Origin: Alistipes sp.
GTDB taxonomy: Bacteria; Bacteroidota; Bacteroidia; Bacteroidales; Rikenellaceae
Length of the DNA: 64,000 nt
Assembly (NCBI GenBank): GCA_017536555.1
Contig: JAFXHE010000017.1
Coordinates: forward strand, 1-64,000
Reading direction: 5' to 3'
The position numbers and the translations under genes were made by a program. Under the pieces are notes generated by a model that made no database searches, had not been told where the DNA came from, and was given only the letters and a program-made list of their open reading frames with translations. Each line of letters starts with the position of its first letter. Position 1 is the stretch's first letter. Positions 8,774 through 17,536 of the stretch are shown piece by piece.

Positions 8774-8781
8774 TATCTTTG
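8774..8781 (+). promoter_or_regulatory. -7 element for the 8828 gene
   Basis: TATCTTTG, 46 bp before the ATG at 8828. It falls inside the longer open frame beginning at 8705 and so argues against that start. Confidence 0.55.
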
Positions 8782-8827
8782 CATCGTGCAAAGCGTTATT
8801 TATTACAAATATTATAATCCAACAACT

Positions 8828-9412
8828 ATGAAAATTAAATCGCTTATAATGCTGGCAGCTGCCGTAGCAATGGTATCGTGTGGTGGAAACACCTCAAAGA
8901 GCTCAACTGATGAGCAGCAGGCAGAGGCTGCTATCGAGCAGGCGGCAATGGAGATTGATGCTCTATTGACAGATGCCGCAAACCTTACAAACCAGCAGGT
9001 GGTAATTGAGGGTATATGCACCCATATTTGCAGTCACGGTGGTCGTAAGATTTTCTTGATGGGTAGCGACGATACAAAGATTATTCGCATAGAGGCGGCA
9101 GAGCTTGGTGCATTTGACCAGAAGTGCGTAAACAGCATCGTTAAGGTCGGGGGCATATTGCGTGAGGAGCGTATCGACGAGGAGTATCTCAAGCAGTGGG
9201 AGGAGCGTATTGCGACAAATACCGCTGATGAGCACGGCGACGACGAATCGGGATGCGACACCGAGAAGGCTGCGCGTGGCGAGACTGGCAACACAGCTGC
9301 GGAGCGCATAGCCGACTTCCGCACAAAGATTGCAGCACGCAACGCTGCCGAGGGCAAGGAGTATCTTTCATTCTACTTTGTAGAGGCTTTAGCGTATGAA
9401 GTTGTCGAGTAA
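8828..9412 (+). CDS. Putative lipoprotein with OB-fold-like core
   Basis: 194 residues starting MKIKSLIMLAAAVAMVSCGG; lipobox MVSC predicts lipidation at Cys18. Residues about 55-100 (VVIEGICTHICSHGGRKIFLMG...) look like a small OB-fold domain with a conserved CSHGG segment; a charged low-complexity insert (DEHGDDESGCDTEKAARGETGN) follows, and the C-terminus is SFYFVEALAYEVVE. The function is unknown; a redox or metal role is conceivable from the Cys and His residues but not shown. The last 17 bases overlap the next gene, a PepSY-TM protein, so the two are translationally coupled and probably act together in the envelope. Confidence 0.75.
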   Translation: MKIKSLIMLAAAVAMVSCGGNTSKSSTDEQQAEAAIEQAAMEIDALLTDAANLTNQQVVIEGICTHICSHGGRKIFLMGSDDTKIIRIEAAELGAFDQKCVNSIVKVGGILREERIDEEYLKQWEERIATNTADEHGDDESGCDTEKAARGETGNTAAERIADFRTKIAARNAAEGKEYLSFYFVEALAYEVVE

Positions 9413-9965
9413 CGATATACGTCGTTGGTGTAGACTTCTGCACCGCGATATATCATTTCTATTTTCTGGGATGGTGCTGATATATGCCATATCGGGGCTA
9501 TATATGAACCACCGCGATACCATAAACCCGCACTACTCTGTAACTGTCACAGAGTATATGCTTGAAGACCTTCCCACACAGGCGGAAATCAGCCGTGAGG
9601 TTGTCGAGGATATTATGGGCGATATGGGAGTCACCGAGCGTTACACCAAGCACTACTTCCCCAAGCCTAACAATATGAAAGTATTCCTCAAAGGCGGCTC
9701 GTCGCTCGAGGTCGACCTCACATCGGGCAAGGCTGTGTATGAGTCGTTGCGCCGTCGACCATTGGTTAGCACTATGACGACGCTTCACTACAACCCTGGA
9801 GAGTGGTGGACGTGGTTTGCCGACATCTTTGCCATAGCGTTGATTACGCTAACGCTCACAGGTCTTATTATGATTAAGGGCAACAAGTGTCTTTGGGGGC
9901 GCGGAGGCATCGAGCTACTTATAGGCATAGCAATACCTATTATTCTGCTGCTATTTTGCAAGTGA
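9396..9965 (+). CDS. PepSY-associated TM helix protein
   Basis: 189 residues. An N-terminal RRWCRLLHRDISFLFSGMVLIYAISGLYMNH segment is the typical first transmembrane helix of PepSY-TM proteins. A periplasmic PepSY-like domain occupies about 35-115, then FADIFAIALITLTLTGLIMIKG and a final hydrophobic helix. Family members are linked to heme or metal reduction and iron uptake in some bacteria; here nothing specific shows the substrate. It is half the size of classical PepSY-TM reductases and lacks the second PepSY unit. It overlaps the upstream lipoprotein gene by 17 bp, consistent with a two-protein unit. Confidence 0.8.
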   Translation: MKLSSNDIRRWCRLLHRDISFLFSGMVLIYAISGLYMNHRDTINPHYSVTVTEYMLEDLPTQAEISREVVEDIMGDMGVTERYTKHYFPKPNNMKVFLKGGSSLEVDLTSGKAVYESLRRRPLVSTMTTLHYNPGEWWTWFADIFAIALITLTLTGLIMIKGNKCLWGRGGIELLIGIAIPIILLLFCK

Positions 9966-10015
9966 TAGAGCACATAGATAGCAAGAAGAGGGGGGCACAT
10001 CATTCGATAATTATC

Positions 10016-10053
10016 TTCGGCAGCGAATTAACTTTCGTTGCCGAATTTATTTA
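10016..10053 (+). terminator. Terminator after PepSY-TM gene
   Basis: TTCGGCAGCGAA (10016-10027) pairs with TTCGTTGCCGAA (10034-10045), with one G-T wobble, followed by TTTATTTAT. Confidence 0.75.
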
Positions 10054-10110
10054 TACAGAGACCGTTAAGACTGTTTTTCTATTTTACCTAAACGAGATTC
10101 CGAGAGAGTA

Positions 10111-10140
10111 TTGTAATTTGCAATATTTTTTGTACCTTTG
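10111..10140 (+). promoter_or_regulatory. Promoter of the 41-aa peptide / BspA transcript
   Basis: TTG (10111-10113), a 19-nt spacer and TACCTTTG (10133-10140). The nearest ATG with a plausible frame is 10192, so the small open frame is the first gene of this transcript. Confidence 0.75.
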
Positions 10141-10191
10141 TATAATTGTGCGTCGCACACTTAATTCGCAATAAATAAAACAGAAAATATT

Positions 10192-10317
10192 ATGTCATAC
10201 ATTCAGGAACAACACCCCTACCTTGCACCCGAGGTCGAGGTTATCGAAGCTATTGTCGAGCAGGGCTTTCAGAACTCTAACGAGGATCCCATTTTAGACC
10301 CCGAGCAGGGCTGGTAG
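10192..10317 (+). CDS. 41-residue acidic peptide upstream of BspA gene
   Basis: Short open frame below usual length cut-offs. It starts MSYIQEQHPYLAPEVEVIEA and ends DPILDPEQGW then TAG. It has no signal peptide and is strongly acidic. Position supports it: it is the first ATG after a canonical promoter and lies 45 bp before a lipoprotein gene. Similar 30-50 residue frames are often seen before surface-lipoprotein genes in Bacteroidales; their role is unknown. It could be a leader peptide controlling the downstream gene or a small structural partner (inference). Confidence 0.6.
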   Translation: MSYIQEQHPYLAPEVEVIEAIVEQGFQNSNEDPILDPEQGW

Positions 10318-10362
10318 CCTGCAAAAACTCAAAAAATCGAAAATAACAAACACAAAATAACT

Positions 10363-12534
10363 ATGAAACGATTTCTATGTTTTGCAGTTGCTGTAATGTT
10401 GTTTGCAGCCTGCTCGAAGGATGCTCTTGACGAGCAGCAGGGCATCCAAAACATCGTAGACGAGACTCCTGCGACGCTTACCGTCGGCTTCGAGGACGAC
10501 GAGACACGTATCCAGCTAAACTCGGCGCAAAAGACCGTCTGGACTAATGGCGACCTTGTATCGGTATTCTACCTCTCTGATGCTAACCAGCAGTGGCAGT
10601 ACACAGGCGAGACTGGCGCACGCACAGCAAAACTGACACGTGTTAATGCGGGTAATGCAACAACCGCTACAACAGGTGTCGTTGTTGTGTACCCCTATAA
10701 CGAGAACTACTATCTCAATACTCGTACTCTGAACGTTAAAGCCTCACTTCCTGCCACACAGACCTACCTTAAGGATAGCTATGGCTTGGATAGCAATATT
10801 ATGATTTCGCAGAGCGAGTATAACAATATCTCGCTTAAGAACGTATGTGGCTGGCTTAAGTTGCAGCTTACGGGCGCGGGCGAACAGATTAAGTCTATCA
10901 CCGTGCGCGGTAATAATGGCGAGCAGGTTGCAGGCGAGCTGTATATCAATTCGGCAGATGCTACAGCTACTCTCTCATCAGAGGCTGGCGATGCTGGTGA
11001 GGATGAGGGCGAGAATGCAACAGGTGGCGCAGGTGGCAACCTTGTATTTGAAGATACAGTGCTTACCGAGGTTACGCTGAACTGCTTGGATAGCTCATCA
11101 CCCACCGAGAAGGGTGTTGCACTTGGCGCAGAGGCAACAGCATTCTATATCGCACTGCCTCCGCAGACATTTACCAAGGGTATCACCGTGGAGATTACCG
11201 ATACTACCAACTTTACAATGACCCAATCTACAGATAAGGAGGTCGTTATTGAGCGCAACCATATTAAGCCGATGACGGCGTTTAAGTTCGTAAACCCAAA
11301 CACACCTACCCTACCCACCCCTGCAAATAACGAGATTTGGTACACCGCTACCGCAAAGGTTGAGCCATATTACACCAATGAGTTTGGTGCAACGTATGTA
11401 TCAAATGTGTGGGATAGAGAAACTGGTAAGGGTGTTATTACCTTTGAGGGTGATGTGACAAAGATTGGATATTATGCATTCTATGGTTATAAAACAGACT
11501 GCAATAAACTTACAAGTGTGACTATTCCCGATAGCGTAAAGACGATTGGAGAGAGTGCATTCTATTATTGCAAAAGCCTTACAAGTGTGACTATCCCTGA
11601 TAGCGTAACGACGATTGGAGAGAGGGCATTCTCTGATTGCACCAGCCTTACAAGTGTGACTATTCCAGATAGCGTAACGACTATTGGAAATTATGCATTC
11701 GCAGGTTGCAAAAGCCTTAAAGAGTTTAAGGGTAAATTTGCAGCTGATGGTGGCCGTTGTTTGATTGTTGATGGTGTGCTAAATACTTTTGCTTTGGGTT
11801 GTGGTGCTACGCAATATACTATTCCCGATAGCGTAACGACGATTGGAAATAGTGCATTCTCTAATTGCACTAGCCTTACAAGTGTGACTATTCCCGATAG
11901 CGTAACGACGATTGGAGAGGATGCATTCTATTATTGCGAAAGCCTTAAAAGTGTGACTATTCCCGATAGCGTAACGACGATTGGACAGTTTGCATTCTAT
12001 GAATGCACAAGCCTTACAAGTGTGACTATTCCCGATAGCGTAACTACGATTGGAAAGTGTGCATTCTATGATTGCAGTAGTCTTACAAGTGTGACTATTG
12101 GAGATGGCGTAACGGAGATTGGAGGTGCTGCATTCCAAAAATGTAACAGCCTTACAAGTGTGACTATTGGAGATGGCGTAACTACGATTGGATGGGAGGC
12201 ATTCGCTGCTTGCACTAACCTTACAAGTGTGACTATTGGAGATAGTGTGACTACGATTGAGGAGGCTGCATTCGTTGCTTGCACTAACCTTACAAGTGTG
12301 ACTATTCCCGATAGCGTAAAGACGATTGGAGAGGATGCATTCCTAAATTGCAACAGCCTTAAAACAGTATATTGCAAGCGCACAACTCCGCCAACAGGAG
12401 GTATCGGTATGTTCGGCAACAATGCTGCAGGACGCAAGATATATGTTCCTGCATCGGATAATGATAGCATTATAAAAGCGTATAAGGCAAAACAGTACTG
12501 GAGTAACTACAAGAATTATATCTTTGAGGAGTAA
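10363..12534 (+). CDS. BspA-like LRR lipoprotein with fimbrillin-like N-terminus
   Basis: 723-residue surface lipoprotein. Lipobox FAAC (Cys17) follows a signal peptide. Residues about 25-320 form a fimbrillin-like beta domain (TLTVGFEDDETRIQL, VWTNGDLVSVFY, GVVVVYPYNENYYL, ISLKNVCGWLKLQL). From about 360 to 665 run 12 leucine-rich repeats of the LRR_5/BspA type, 23 residues each, with consensus LTSVTIPDSVTTIGxxAFxxC. One unit is interrupted by a 23-residue island (KGKFAADGGRCLIVDGVLN). BspA proteins bind host matrix components such as fibronectin in oral species; here adhesion is inferred. The 69-bp coding repeats are nearly identical and could recombine to change repeat number. Confidence 0.88.
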   Translation: MKRFLCFAVAVMLFAACSKDALDEQQGIQNIVDETPATLTVGFEDDETRIQLNSAQKTVWTNGDLVSVFYLSDANQQWQYTGETGARTAKLTRVNAGNATTATTGVVVVYPYNENYYLNTRTLNVKASLPATQTYLKDSYGLDSNIMISQSEYNNISLKNVCGWLKLQLTGAGEQIKSITVRGNNGEQVAGELYINSADATATLSSEAGDAGEDEGENATGGAGGNLVFEDTVLTEVTLNCLDSSSPTEKGVALGAEATAFYIALPPQTFTKGITVEITDTTNFTMTQSTDKEVVIERNHIKPMTAFKFVNPNTPTLPTPANNEIWYTATAKVEPYYTNEFGATYVSNVWDRETGKGVITFEGDVTKIGYYAFYGYKTDCNKLTSVTIPDSVKTIGESAFYYCKSLTSVTIPDSVTTIGERAFSDCTSLTSVTIPDSVTTIGNYAFAGCKSLKEFKGKFAADGGRCLIVDGVLNTFALGCGATQYTIPDSVTTIGNSAFSNCTSLTSVTIPDSVTTIGEDAFYYCESLKSVTIPDSVTTIGQFAFYECTSLTSVTIPDSVTTIGKCAFYDCSSLTSVTIGDGVTEIGGAAFQKCNSLTSVTIGDGVTTIGWEAFAACTNLTSVTIGDSVTTIEEAAFVACTNLTSVTIPDSVKTIGEDAFLNCNSLKTVYCKRTTPPTGGIGMFGNNAAGRKIYVPASDNDSIIKAYKAKQYWSNYKNYIFEE
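11509..12357 (+). repeat. 69-bp coding tandem repeats (LRR array)
   Basis: Each unit begins CTTACAAGTGTGACTATT and continues with CCCGATAGCGTAAC-like sequence. Units differ mainly in the six or so codons around the AF...C positions, while the invariant part is conserved at the DNA level including synonymous sites. About eleven units lie here, one split by an insertion at about 11712-11820. The pattern suggests recent expansion or gene conversion. Confidence 0.88.
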
Positions 12535-12559
12535 TCGCGGGTCGTAGTTGCCTAAAAAG

Positions 12560-12599
12560 TTTAGCGCGGTTATCACAAAGGTACTCGCGCTAAATTTTT
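12560..12599 (+). terminator. Terminator of BspA-like gene
   Basis: TTTAGCGCG (12560-12568) pairs with CGCGCTAAA (12586-12594), followed by five T. Confidence 0.82.
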
Positions 12600-12630
12600 G
12601 TGGGGTGTGATAGGCAGAGATAGGGTTTTA

Positions 12631-12687
12631 TAGGTTTGGATAGGGCGTTTCATATTTCGCCCTACTTTGGGTTTGGATAAGGCGTTT
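12631..12687. repeat. Two imperfect 20-bp repeats in intergenic region
   Basis: TAGGTTTGGATAGGGCGTTT at 12631-12650 and TGGGTTTGGATAAGGCGTTT at 12668-12687, 37 bp apart. They sit in the 12535-12847 gap, which otherwise holds a terminator at its left end and the next promoter at its right end. No gene is seen there. Confidence 0.5.
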
Positions 12688-12804
12688 CCCTATTCTGTCC
12701 TATCTCTTGGTCGGTTAGGGCGCGTTTTTTGTTGCCACGCGCGGCTTTATGGTGCTGTTATCAGCTATTTGCGTAAAAGAGTTTTATGTTTTATAATTTT
12801 TTCG

Positions 12805-12812
12805 TAACTTTG
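12805..12812 (+). promoter_or_regulatory. -7 element for YfhO-ftsX-queA run
   Basis: TAACTTTG, 36 bp before the ATG at 12848. The six genes that follow on the same strand have short gaps and may be read from here. Confidence 0.6.
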
Positions 12813-12847
12813 TACGATTTATCGACCTATTGAAATTTGTAGTAACG

Positions 12848-15457
12848 ATGTCAGAGAAAAATATCATAAAATCTATCGCCCATAGCGCGCTGCCGTGGTG
12901 TGTGGCCATCATACTCTTTGGAGTTGTCAGCTATGGCTTCTATGCCCCGCAGTTCGAGGGGCTGTCGCTTGCGCAGGGCGATATACAGCAGTATGCCGGT
13001 ATGTCGCAGGATATACGCGAGCACCGTGCCGCAACGGGCGAAGACCCGCAGTGGACGGGAAATATGTTCTCGGGAATGCCCGCCTACCTTATAGATATGG
13101 AGTACCCCACGCAGAGCGTAAAGCAGGGCGTGGGACATATCATCAAGATAGTCGACTCGCCCGCCAATATGACGCTCTTTGCGATGCTATTGATGATGGT
13201 GGCGGTGGTGCTTATGGGTGTAAACCCGTGGATAGGCATCGTTGCGGGTCTGGCGTATGGTCTGTCGACATACTTTTTCCTGATTATCGACGCGGGACAT
13301 ATTACCAAGATGTGGGCACTGGTATACGCGCCACCGTTGGTGGGTGCTGTGTGGTACACGTTGCGCCGTAACCTCTGGGCGGGAGCTGCGCTGGCCGCGC
13401 TCTTCGGCTCGTTGGAGCTGGGTGCCAACCACCCGCAGATAACATACTACTTCTTGTTGGTCTGCCTGGCACTGTGGTTGAGCGAGCTATGCTTTGCGTG
13501 GCGCGAGCGCGGGCTGCGTATGTTCGGTTGTCGCACCGCGGCACTCGCTGTGGCAGCGATGTTAGCCGTGGCGAGCAACCTGTCGCCACTATGGTACACG
13601 ATGCAGCACAGCAAGTACACTACGCGTGGCGAGCAGGTGTCGCTCTCGCAGGAGGATGACCGCGCCGAGAAGATTGCCTATAACACTATGTGGAGCTACG
13701 GCCGTGCCGAGAGCTTCAATATGCTTGTGCCAAACTATATGGGCTCGTGGTCGGGCGATATGTGCGAGGAGGCTGTTATGTTGCTTCAGAGCCACAGCGT
13801 GCTCGAGTCGATATTCAACGATGTCCTCGACGATGTTGTGGCAGACCTTGCCACGGAGTACCCCGACATCACGCGCGCCGACCTTGAGTATCTGCTGGAG
13901 GCGGGCGACGAGGGTATGACCACACAGATATACTCGCTTGTAGATATGCGCTGTCGTGAGGCTGCTGCTGCGGCATCGCTCTATTGGGGCGACCAGCCAT
14001 TTACGGCGGGCCCCACATACCTCGGTGCCTCTGTTATACTCCTCGCGCTGTTGGGCTTGATGCTCACATCGTCGCGTAACCGCTGGTGGGTTGTCGGCGT
14101 GAGCCTCTTTGCGCTACTCTTGGCGTGGGGAAGTAACATTATGGGCTTCTATGAGCTTATGTACGACCTGCTACCTGCATATAAGAACTTCCGCACAGTA
14201 TCTATGGCTCTGGTGGTGTTGCAGTGGAGCGTGCCCCTTGTTGCGGCATACGCACTCTATGAGTTGTGGCAGTGTAAACACGATATGCACTATGTTGTGC
14301 GCTGTGTCGTGGCGGCGTGGGGTATCGTCGTGGCACTCGTAGCCGTGATGGCACTCGTCGCCGACTATGGTGGCGAGAGCATCAGCCGCACGCTTGGCGA
14401 CTCGTGGTGGGTGGAGCAGCTCAAGGAGAGTGTTGTTGCGGCACGCCGCGTGGCATTCTGGCACGATGCCGCCAACACGGTGGTATATGCTACGCTTATG
14501 GGTGTTGTGGTGTTGGGCTTCTGCTACGCAAAGCTACATTGGAGCGAGAGGGAGCAGCCAGTGTTAATGCGCCTATTGCCATACGCGATGTGCGCCGCTG
14601 CGGCTGTTGTTGTCATCCTCGACCTCGGCACGGTTGATGGTCGCTATATGAACGATGACAAGTGGTTTGAGGGTCAGCCCACAGATATACAGCCCACTGC
14701 GGCAGACCGCGAGATTATGCAGGACAAAGAGCTCGGCTACCGCGTCCTCGACCTTACATCAGATCCATATAACTCGGCACGCGCCTCGTACTTCCACCGC
14801 TCGGTGGGCGGCTACCACGGTGCAAAGCCTGGACGCTACCAGGAGGTGATTGACCGCTACCTAAATAGCAATAATGGCGATGTTCTGGCGGCTCTCAACG
14901 TGCGATATGTTATCTATGGCAACGATGTATATACGCTCGACGAGCTGTTTGGCGTTGAGCCTTTGGGCGCTGCGTGGTTTGTAGACGATGTGCGCCGCTG
15001 TGCCACACCTGCCGAGGAGCTTGAGGCATTGGGTAGCACCGACCTCTACACAACAGCTGTTGTTAGTGGCGATGCGCCTGTGGAGGATAAGCTGTATGAT
15101 GCCTATGGCGACATTGCCCTCGTTGAATATGCCCCTAACCGCCTGAAGTATGAGTATAGCAGTTCGGGCGAGGCTCTTGCGGTATTTTCGGAGGTCTACT
15201 TCCCTGAGGGGTGGACAGCGACAGTTGATGGCGCAGAGGCGGAGTATTTCTCGGTGGACTACATCCTGCGCGGTATGGTGTTGCCTGCGGGCGACCATAC
15301 TGTGGAGTGGACATTCCGTGCGCCGGCGTGGGGTGTGACATCTACGGTAATGGGTATTGCATCGTGGCTGATAATAATTGGCTGTGTCGCTGTAGTCGTT
15401 GTCGCTGTGGTACGCCGTAGAAGGGCTGCAACGACCAATGCGGAGGATATGCAGTAG
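12848..15457 (+). CDS. YfhO family membrane protein
   Basis: 869-residue polytopic membrane protein. I see about a dozen hydrophobic helices, a long extracytoplasmic loop with a GNMFSGMPAY motif near residue 60, and a C-terminal domain (about 600-820) ending with a last helix and an RRRRAAT tail. YfhO proteins are GT-C-like membrane proteins implicated in lipid- or teichoic-acid-linked sugar transfer in Firmicutes; the Bacteroidales substrate is unknown. The start chosen is ATG 12848 rather than the TTG at 12830. Its base composition is more G+C-rich than the surface-protein genes to its left. Confidence 0.82.
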   Translation: MSEKNIIKSIAHSALPWCVAIILFGVVSYGFYAPQFEGLSLAQGDIQQYAGMSQDIREHRAATGEDPQWTGNMFSGMPAYLIDMEYPTQSVKQGVGHIIKIVDSPANMTLFAMLLMMVAVVLMGVNPWIGIVAGLAYGLSTYFFLIIDAGHITKMWALVYAPPLVGAVWYTLRRNLWAGAALAALFGSLELGANHPQITYYFLLVCLALWLSELCFAWRERGLRMFGCRTAALAVAAMLAVASNLSPLWYTMQHSKYTTRGEQVSLSQEDDRAEKIAYNTMWSYGRAESFNMLVPNYMGSWSGDMCEEAVMLLQSHSVLESIFNDVLDDVVADLATEYPDITRADLEYLLEAGDEGMTTQIYSLVDMRCREAAAAASLYWGDQPFTAGPTYLGASVILLALLGLMLTSSRNRWWVVGVSLFALLLAWGSNIMGFYELMYDLLPAYKNFRTVSMALVVLQWSVPLVAAYALYELWQCKHDMHYVVRCVVAAWGIVVALVAVMALVADYGGESISRTLGDSWWVEQLKESVVAARRVAFWHDAANTVVYATLMGVVVLGFCYAKLHWSEREQPVLMRLLPYAMCAAAAVVVILDLGTVDGRYMNDDKWFEGQPTDIQPTAADREIMQDKELGYRVLDLTSDPYNSARASYFHRSVGGYHGAKPGRYQEVIDRYLNSNNGDVLAALNVRYVIYGNDVYTLDELFGVEPLGAAWFVDDVRRCATPAEELEALGSTDLYTTAVVSGDAPVEDKLYDAYGDIALVEYAPNRLKYEYSSSGEALAVFSEVYFPEGWTATVDGAEAEYFSVDYILRGMVLPAGDHTVEWTFRAPAWGVTSTVMGIASWLIIIGCVAVVVVAVVRRRRAATTNAEDMQ

Positions 15458-15491
15458 GGTAGTAAGTAACAGATGAAGAAAACAAAAAACT

Positions 15492-16382
15492 ATGGGAAGT
15501 AACAGAGATAAGCGAATTGAGCGTAAGGTGCGCCGCTCGTATGTCATCTCCACGATAAGCATCGCCCTGGTGCTATTTATGCTCGGTGCTGTGAGCTATG
15601 TGACATTGTCGGCTCTAAATGTGGCATACGCGTTGCGCGAGAGGGTGGTGGTGTCGGTGGAGCTTGCCGACTCGCTATTTGCCAACGAGCAGCAGGTGGT
15701 GTGTGATGCCCTTGCGGCACGTGCCGAGACGCTGAAGGTGGAGTATCTATCAAAGGAGGAGAAGATAAACGATGAAGAGTTCCGTCGACAGTTTGAGCTG
15801 CCCATCGACGATATTTTAGTCGACAACCCGCTACGTAACAGCTATGAGGTTACGCTAAATGCCGACTATGCCACACGCGAGAATATCGAGCACTTCTCCG
15901 AGGAGGTGTGCGCACTGCCAGGTGTGGAGTATGTCGCAGTGCCTCCCGTTGAGGTTGTCGAGAATATGCAGCGCGTGGTGAAGTCGGTGAGCCTCGCTAT
16001 GGTCATCTTTTTCGGTGTGCTGCTCATAATTGCCCTGTTGCTACTCAACAATACAGTGCGTCTGGCGATATACTCTAAACGTTACCTTATCAACACTATG
16101 AAGCTGGTGGGTGCCACAAAGTGGTATATAATGCGTCCACTACTTGCGAGTGCCCTTAAACAGGGTGTATGGGCAGGTATCATCGCAAGTGTGCTTATAT
16201 GTTTGGCGGTATATGGCGTGGATATGCTTACGCCACAGGGTGTGGCTATGCTCGACTACGTGGAGGTGGCTATCATTGTGGCTACGTTGGTTGTTGTCGG
16301 CGTGGTTATCACGCTGCTATTTAGTGCCATTGCTGTCAACAAGTTTGTGAATATGAAGTCTAACAAAATCCACCTCTACTAA
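15492..16382 (+). CDS. ftsX: Cell division protein FtsX
   Basis: 296 residues with four transmembrane segments. One lies near residue 20-40, a periplasmic extracellular loop domain occupies about 50-165, and three more helices cover about 170-285, the FtsX/permease topology. With the ATPase FtsE it controls peptidoglycan hydrolases at the septum. ftsE is not in this window. The gene is followed by DUF3098 and uppP, the standard Bacteroidetes order, which strengthens the call. Confidence 0.9.
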   Translation: MGSNRDKRIERKVRRSYVISTISIALVLFMLGAVSYVTLSALNVAYALRERVVVSVELADSLFANEQQVVCDALAARAETLKVEYLSKEEKINDEEFRRQFELPIDDILVDNPLRNSYEVTLNADYATRENIEHFSEEVCALPGVEYVAVPPVEVVENMQRVVKSVSLAMVIFFGVLLIIALLLLNNTVRLAIYSKRYLINTMKLVGATKWYIMRPLLASALKQGVWAGIIASVLICLAVYGVDMLTPQGVAMLDYVEVAIIVATLVVVGVVITLLFSAIAVNKFVNMKSNKIHLY

Positions 16383-16414
16383 TCGGGGAGGTGTAGTAAA
16401 TAGCAATCAAGATT

Positions 16415-16711
16415 ATGGATATGAAGAGGGGTAGTGTCGAGGACGGTAACAAGCGTATGCCGCTGTCAACAAAGAACTACTATATGATGCTTGCTGGTGT
16501 TATTGTTATTGTCATCGGCTTTATTTTGATGTCGGGTGGCGGCGACCACACAGCCACAGAGTTCGACGAGTCGATATTCTCGTTTCGACGTATTACGCTT
16601 GCTCCGATAGTTGTCATTGCGGGCTTTGTGTTGGAGATTTTTGCCATTATGAAGCGTTTTGATAAGGGTGGCGAGAATAGTAACGATGTAGATGGTACGA
16701 ATAACAAGTAA
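16415..16711 (+). CDS. DUF3098 small membrane protein
   Basis: 98 residues with two hydrophobic helices (MLAGVIVIVIGFILMSGGG and ITLAPIVVIAGFVLEIFAIM) joined by a short loop holding FDESIFSFRRI. This matches DUF3098, a family found almost only between ftsX and uppP in Bacteroidetes. The function is unknown; conserved linkage suggests a part in division or undecaprenyl-phosphate recycling (inference). The next gene starts 11 bp downstream. Confidence 0.85.
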   Translation: MDMKRGSVEDGNKRMPLSTKNYYMMLAGVIVIVIGFILMSGGGDHTATEFDESIFSFRRITLAPIVVIAGFVLEIFAIMKRFDKGGENSNDVDGTNNK

Positions 16712-16722
16712 AGTAAAATTTT

Positions 16723-17517
16723 ATGGAGATATTAGAGGCTATAATATTGGGAGCTGTTCAGGGTCTAACCGAGTTTTTGCCCGTGTCGAGTAGCGGTCAC
16801 TTGCAGCTCGCCAAGGAGTTGCTGGGTGTAGAGATTGAGGAGAACTTAACCTTCGATATTACGCTGCACGCAGCAACGGTGTTGAGCACTATCGTTGTGC
16901 TATGGGGTGAGATATGGTGGCTTATAAAGGGCCTATTTTCGCGCGGTATGAACGACGAGAAGAGCTACCTGCTAAAACTTATTGTGTCGATGATACCTAT
17001 CGGCATTGTGGGCTTTATGTTCCGCAATGAGATTGATGCAATGTTGGCATCGGAGTATATAATGGTTATAGTGGGAGCAATGTTGCTACTTACGGCACTG
17101 CTGCTCACCTTTGCATACTATGCACACCAGCGCGAGAAGAGTACTATCTCGTACCGCGATGCTTTTATCATCGGCTGTGCGCAGGCTGTTGCTGCTATGC
17201 CTGGTCTGTCGCGCTCTGGTTCGACCATTGCTACAGGTATCATCCTCGGCAACAATAAGGCTGCGGTGGCTACATTCTCATTTTTGATGGTGTTGGCACC
17301 TATTATGGGTCAGACACTGCTCGACGTTGTCGACGGTGGTCTTGCCACCTCAAGTATCGGTGCTATGCCGTTGTTGGCGGGCTTTGTAACAGCATTTATT
17401 GTGGGCTGCTTGGCTTGCCGTTATATGATAAACATTGTTAAGCGTGGCAAACTTATCTGGTTTGCTGCATACTGTGTTGTGGTGGGTATCATCGCCATCG
17501 GCACATACTTTTTTTAA
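16723..17517 (+). CDS. uppP: Undecaprenyl-diphosphatase UppP (BacA)
   Basis: Integral membrane enzyme that dephosphorylates undecaprenyl diphosphate to recycle the lipid carrier for peptidoglycan and surface-glycan synthesis; it confers bacitracin tolerance. The 264-residue protein has the two family motifs, GLTEFLPVSSSGHL near residue 15 (catalytic Glu and His region) and MPGLSRSGSTI near 160-170. Length and helix count (about eight) are normal. Confidence 0.95.
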   Translation: MEILEAIILGAVQGLTEFLPVSSSGHLQLAKELLGVEIEENLTFDITLHAATVLSTIVVLWGEIWWLIKGLFSRGMNDEKSYLLKLIVSMIPIGIVGFMFRNEIDAMLASEYIMVIVGAMLLLTALLLTFAYYAHQREKSTISYRDAFIIGCAQAVAAMPGLSRSGSTIATGIILGNNKAAVATFSFLMVLAPIMGQTLLDVVDGGLATSSIGAMPLLAGFVTAFIVGCLACRYMINIVKRGKLIWFAAYCVVVGIIAIGTYFF

Positions 17518-17536
17518 CCCAACAGCAAGATTTTAG

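Noticed and set aside
9887..10174. 95-residue plus-strand open frame after the PepSY gene
   Set aside because: It overlaps the end of the PepSY-TM gene, a terminator and the promoter of the next transcript.
11779..12470. Minus-strand open frames opposite the BspA repeats
   Set aside because: They are antisense shadows of the 69-bp coding repeats; no promoter or signal supports them.
12830..12847. TTG start for the YfhO protein
   Set aside because: An ATG six codons later is at a better distance from the promoter.
13626..14637. Several long plus and minus frames inside the YfhO gene
   Set aside because: They arise from high G+C codon use in the real gene and lack start context and family similarity.
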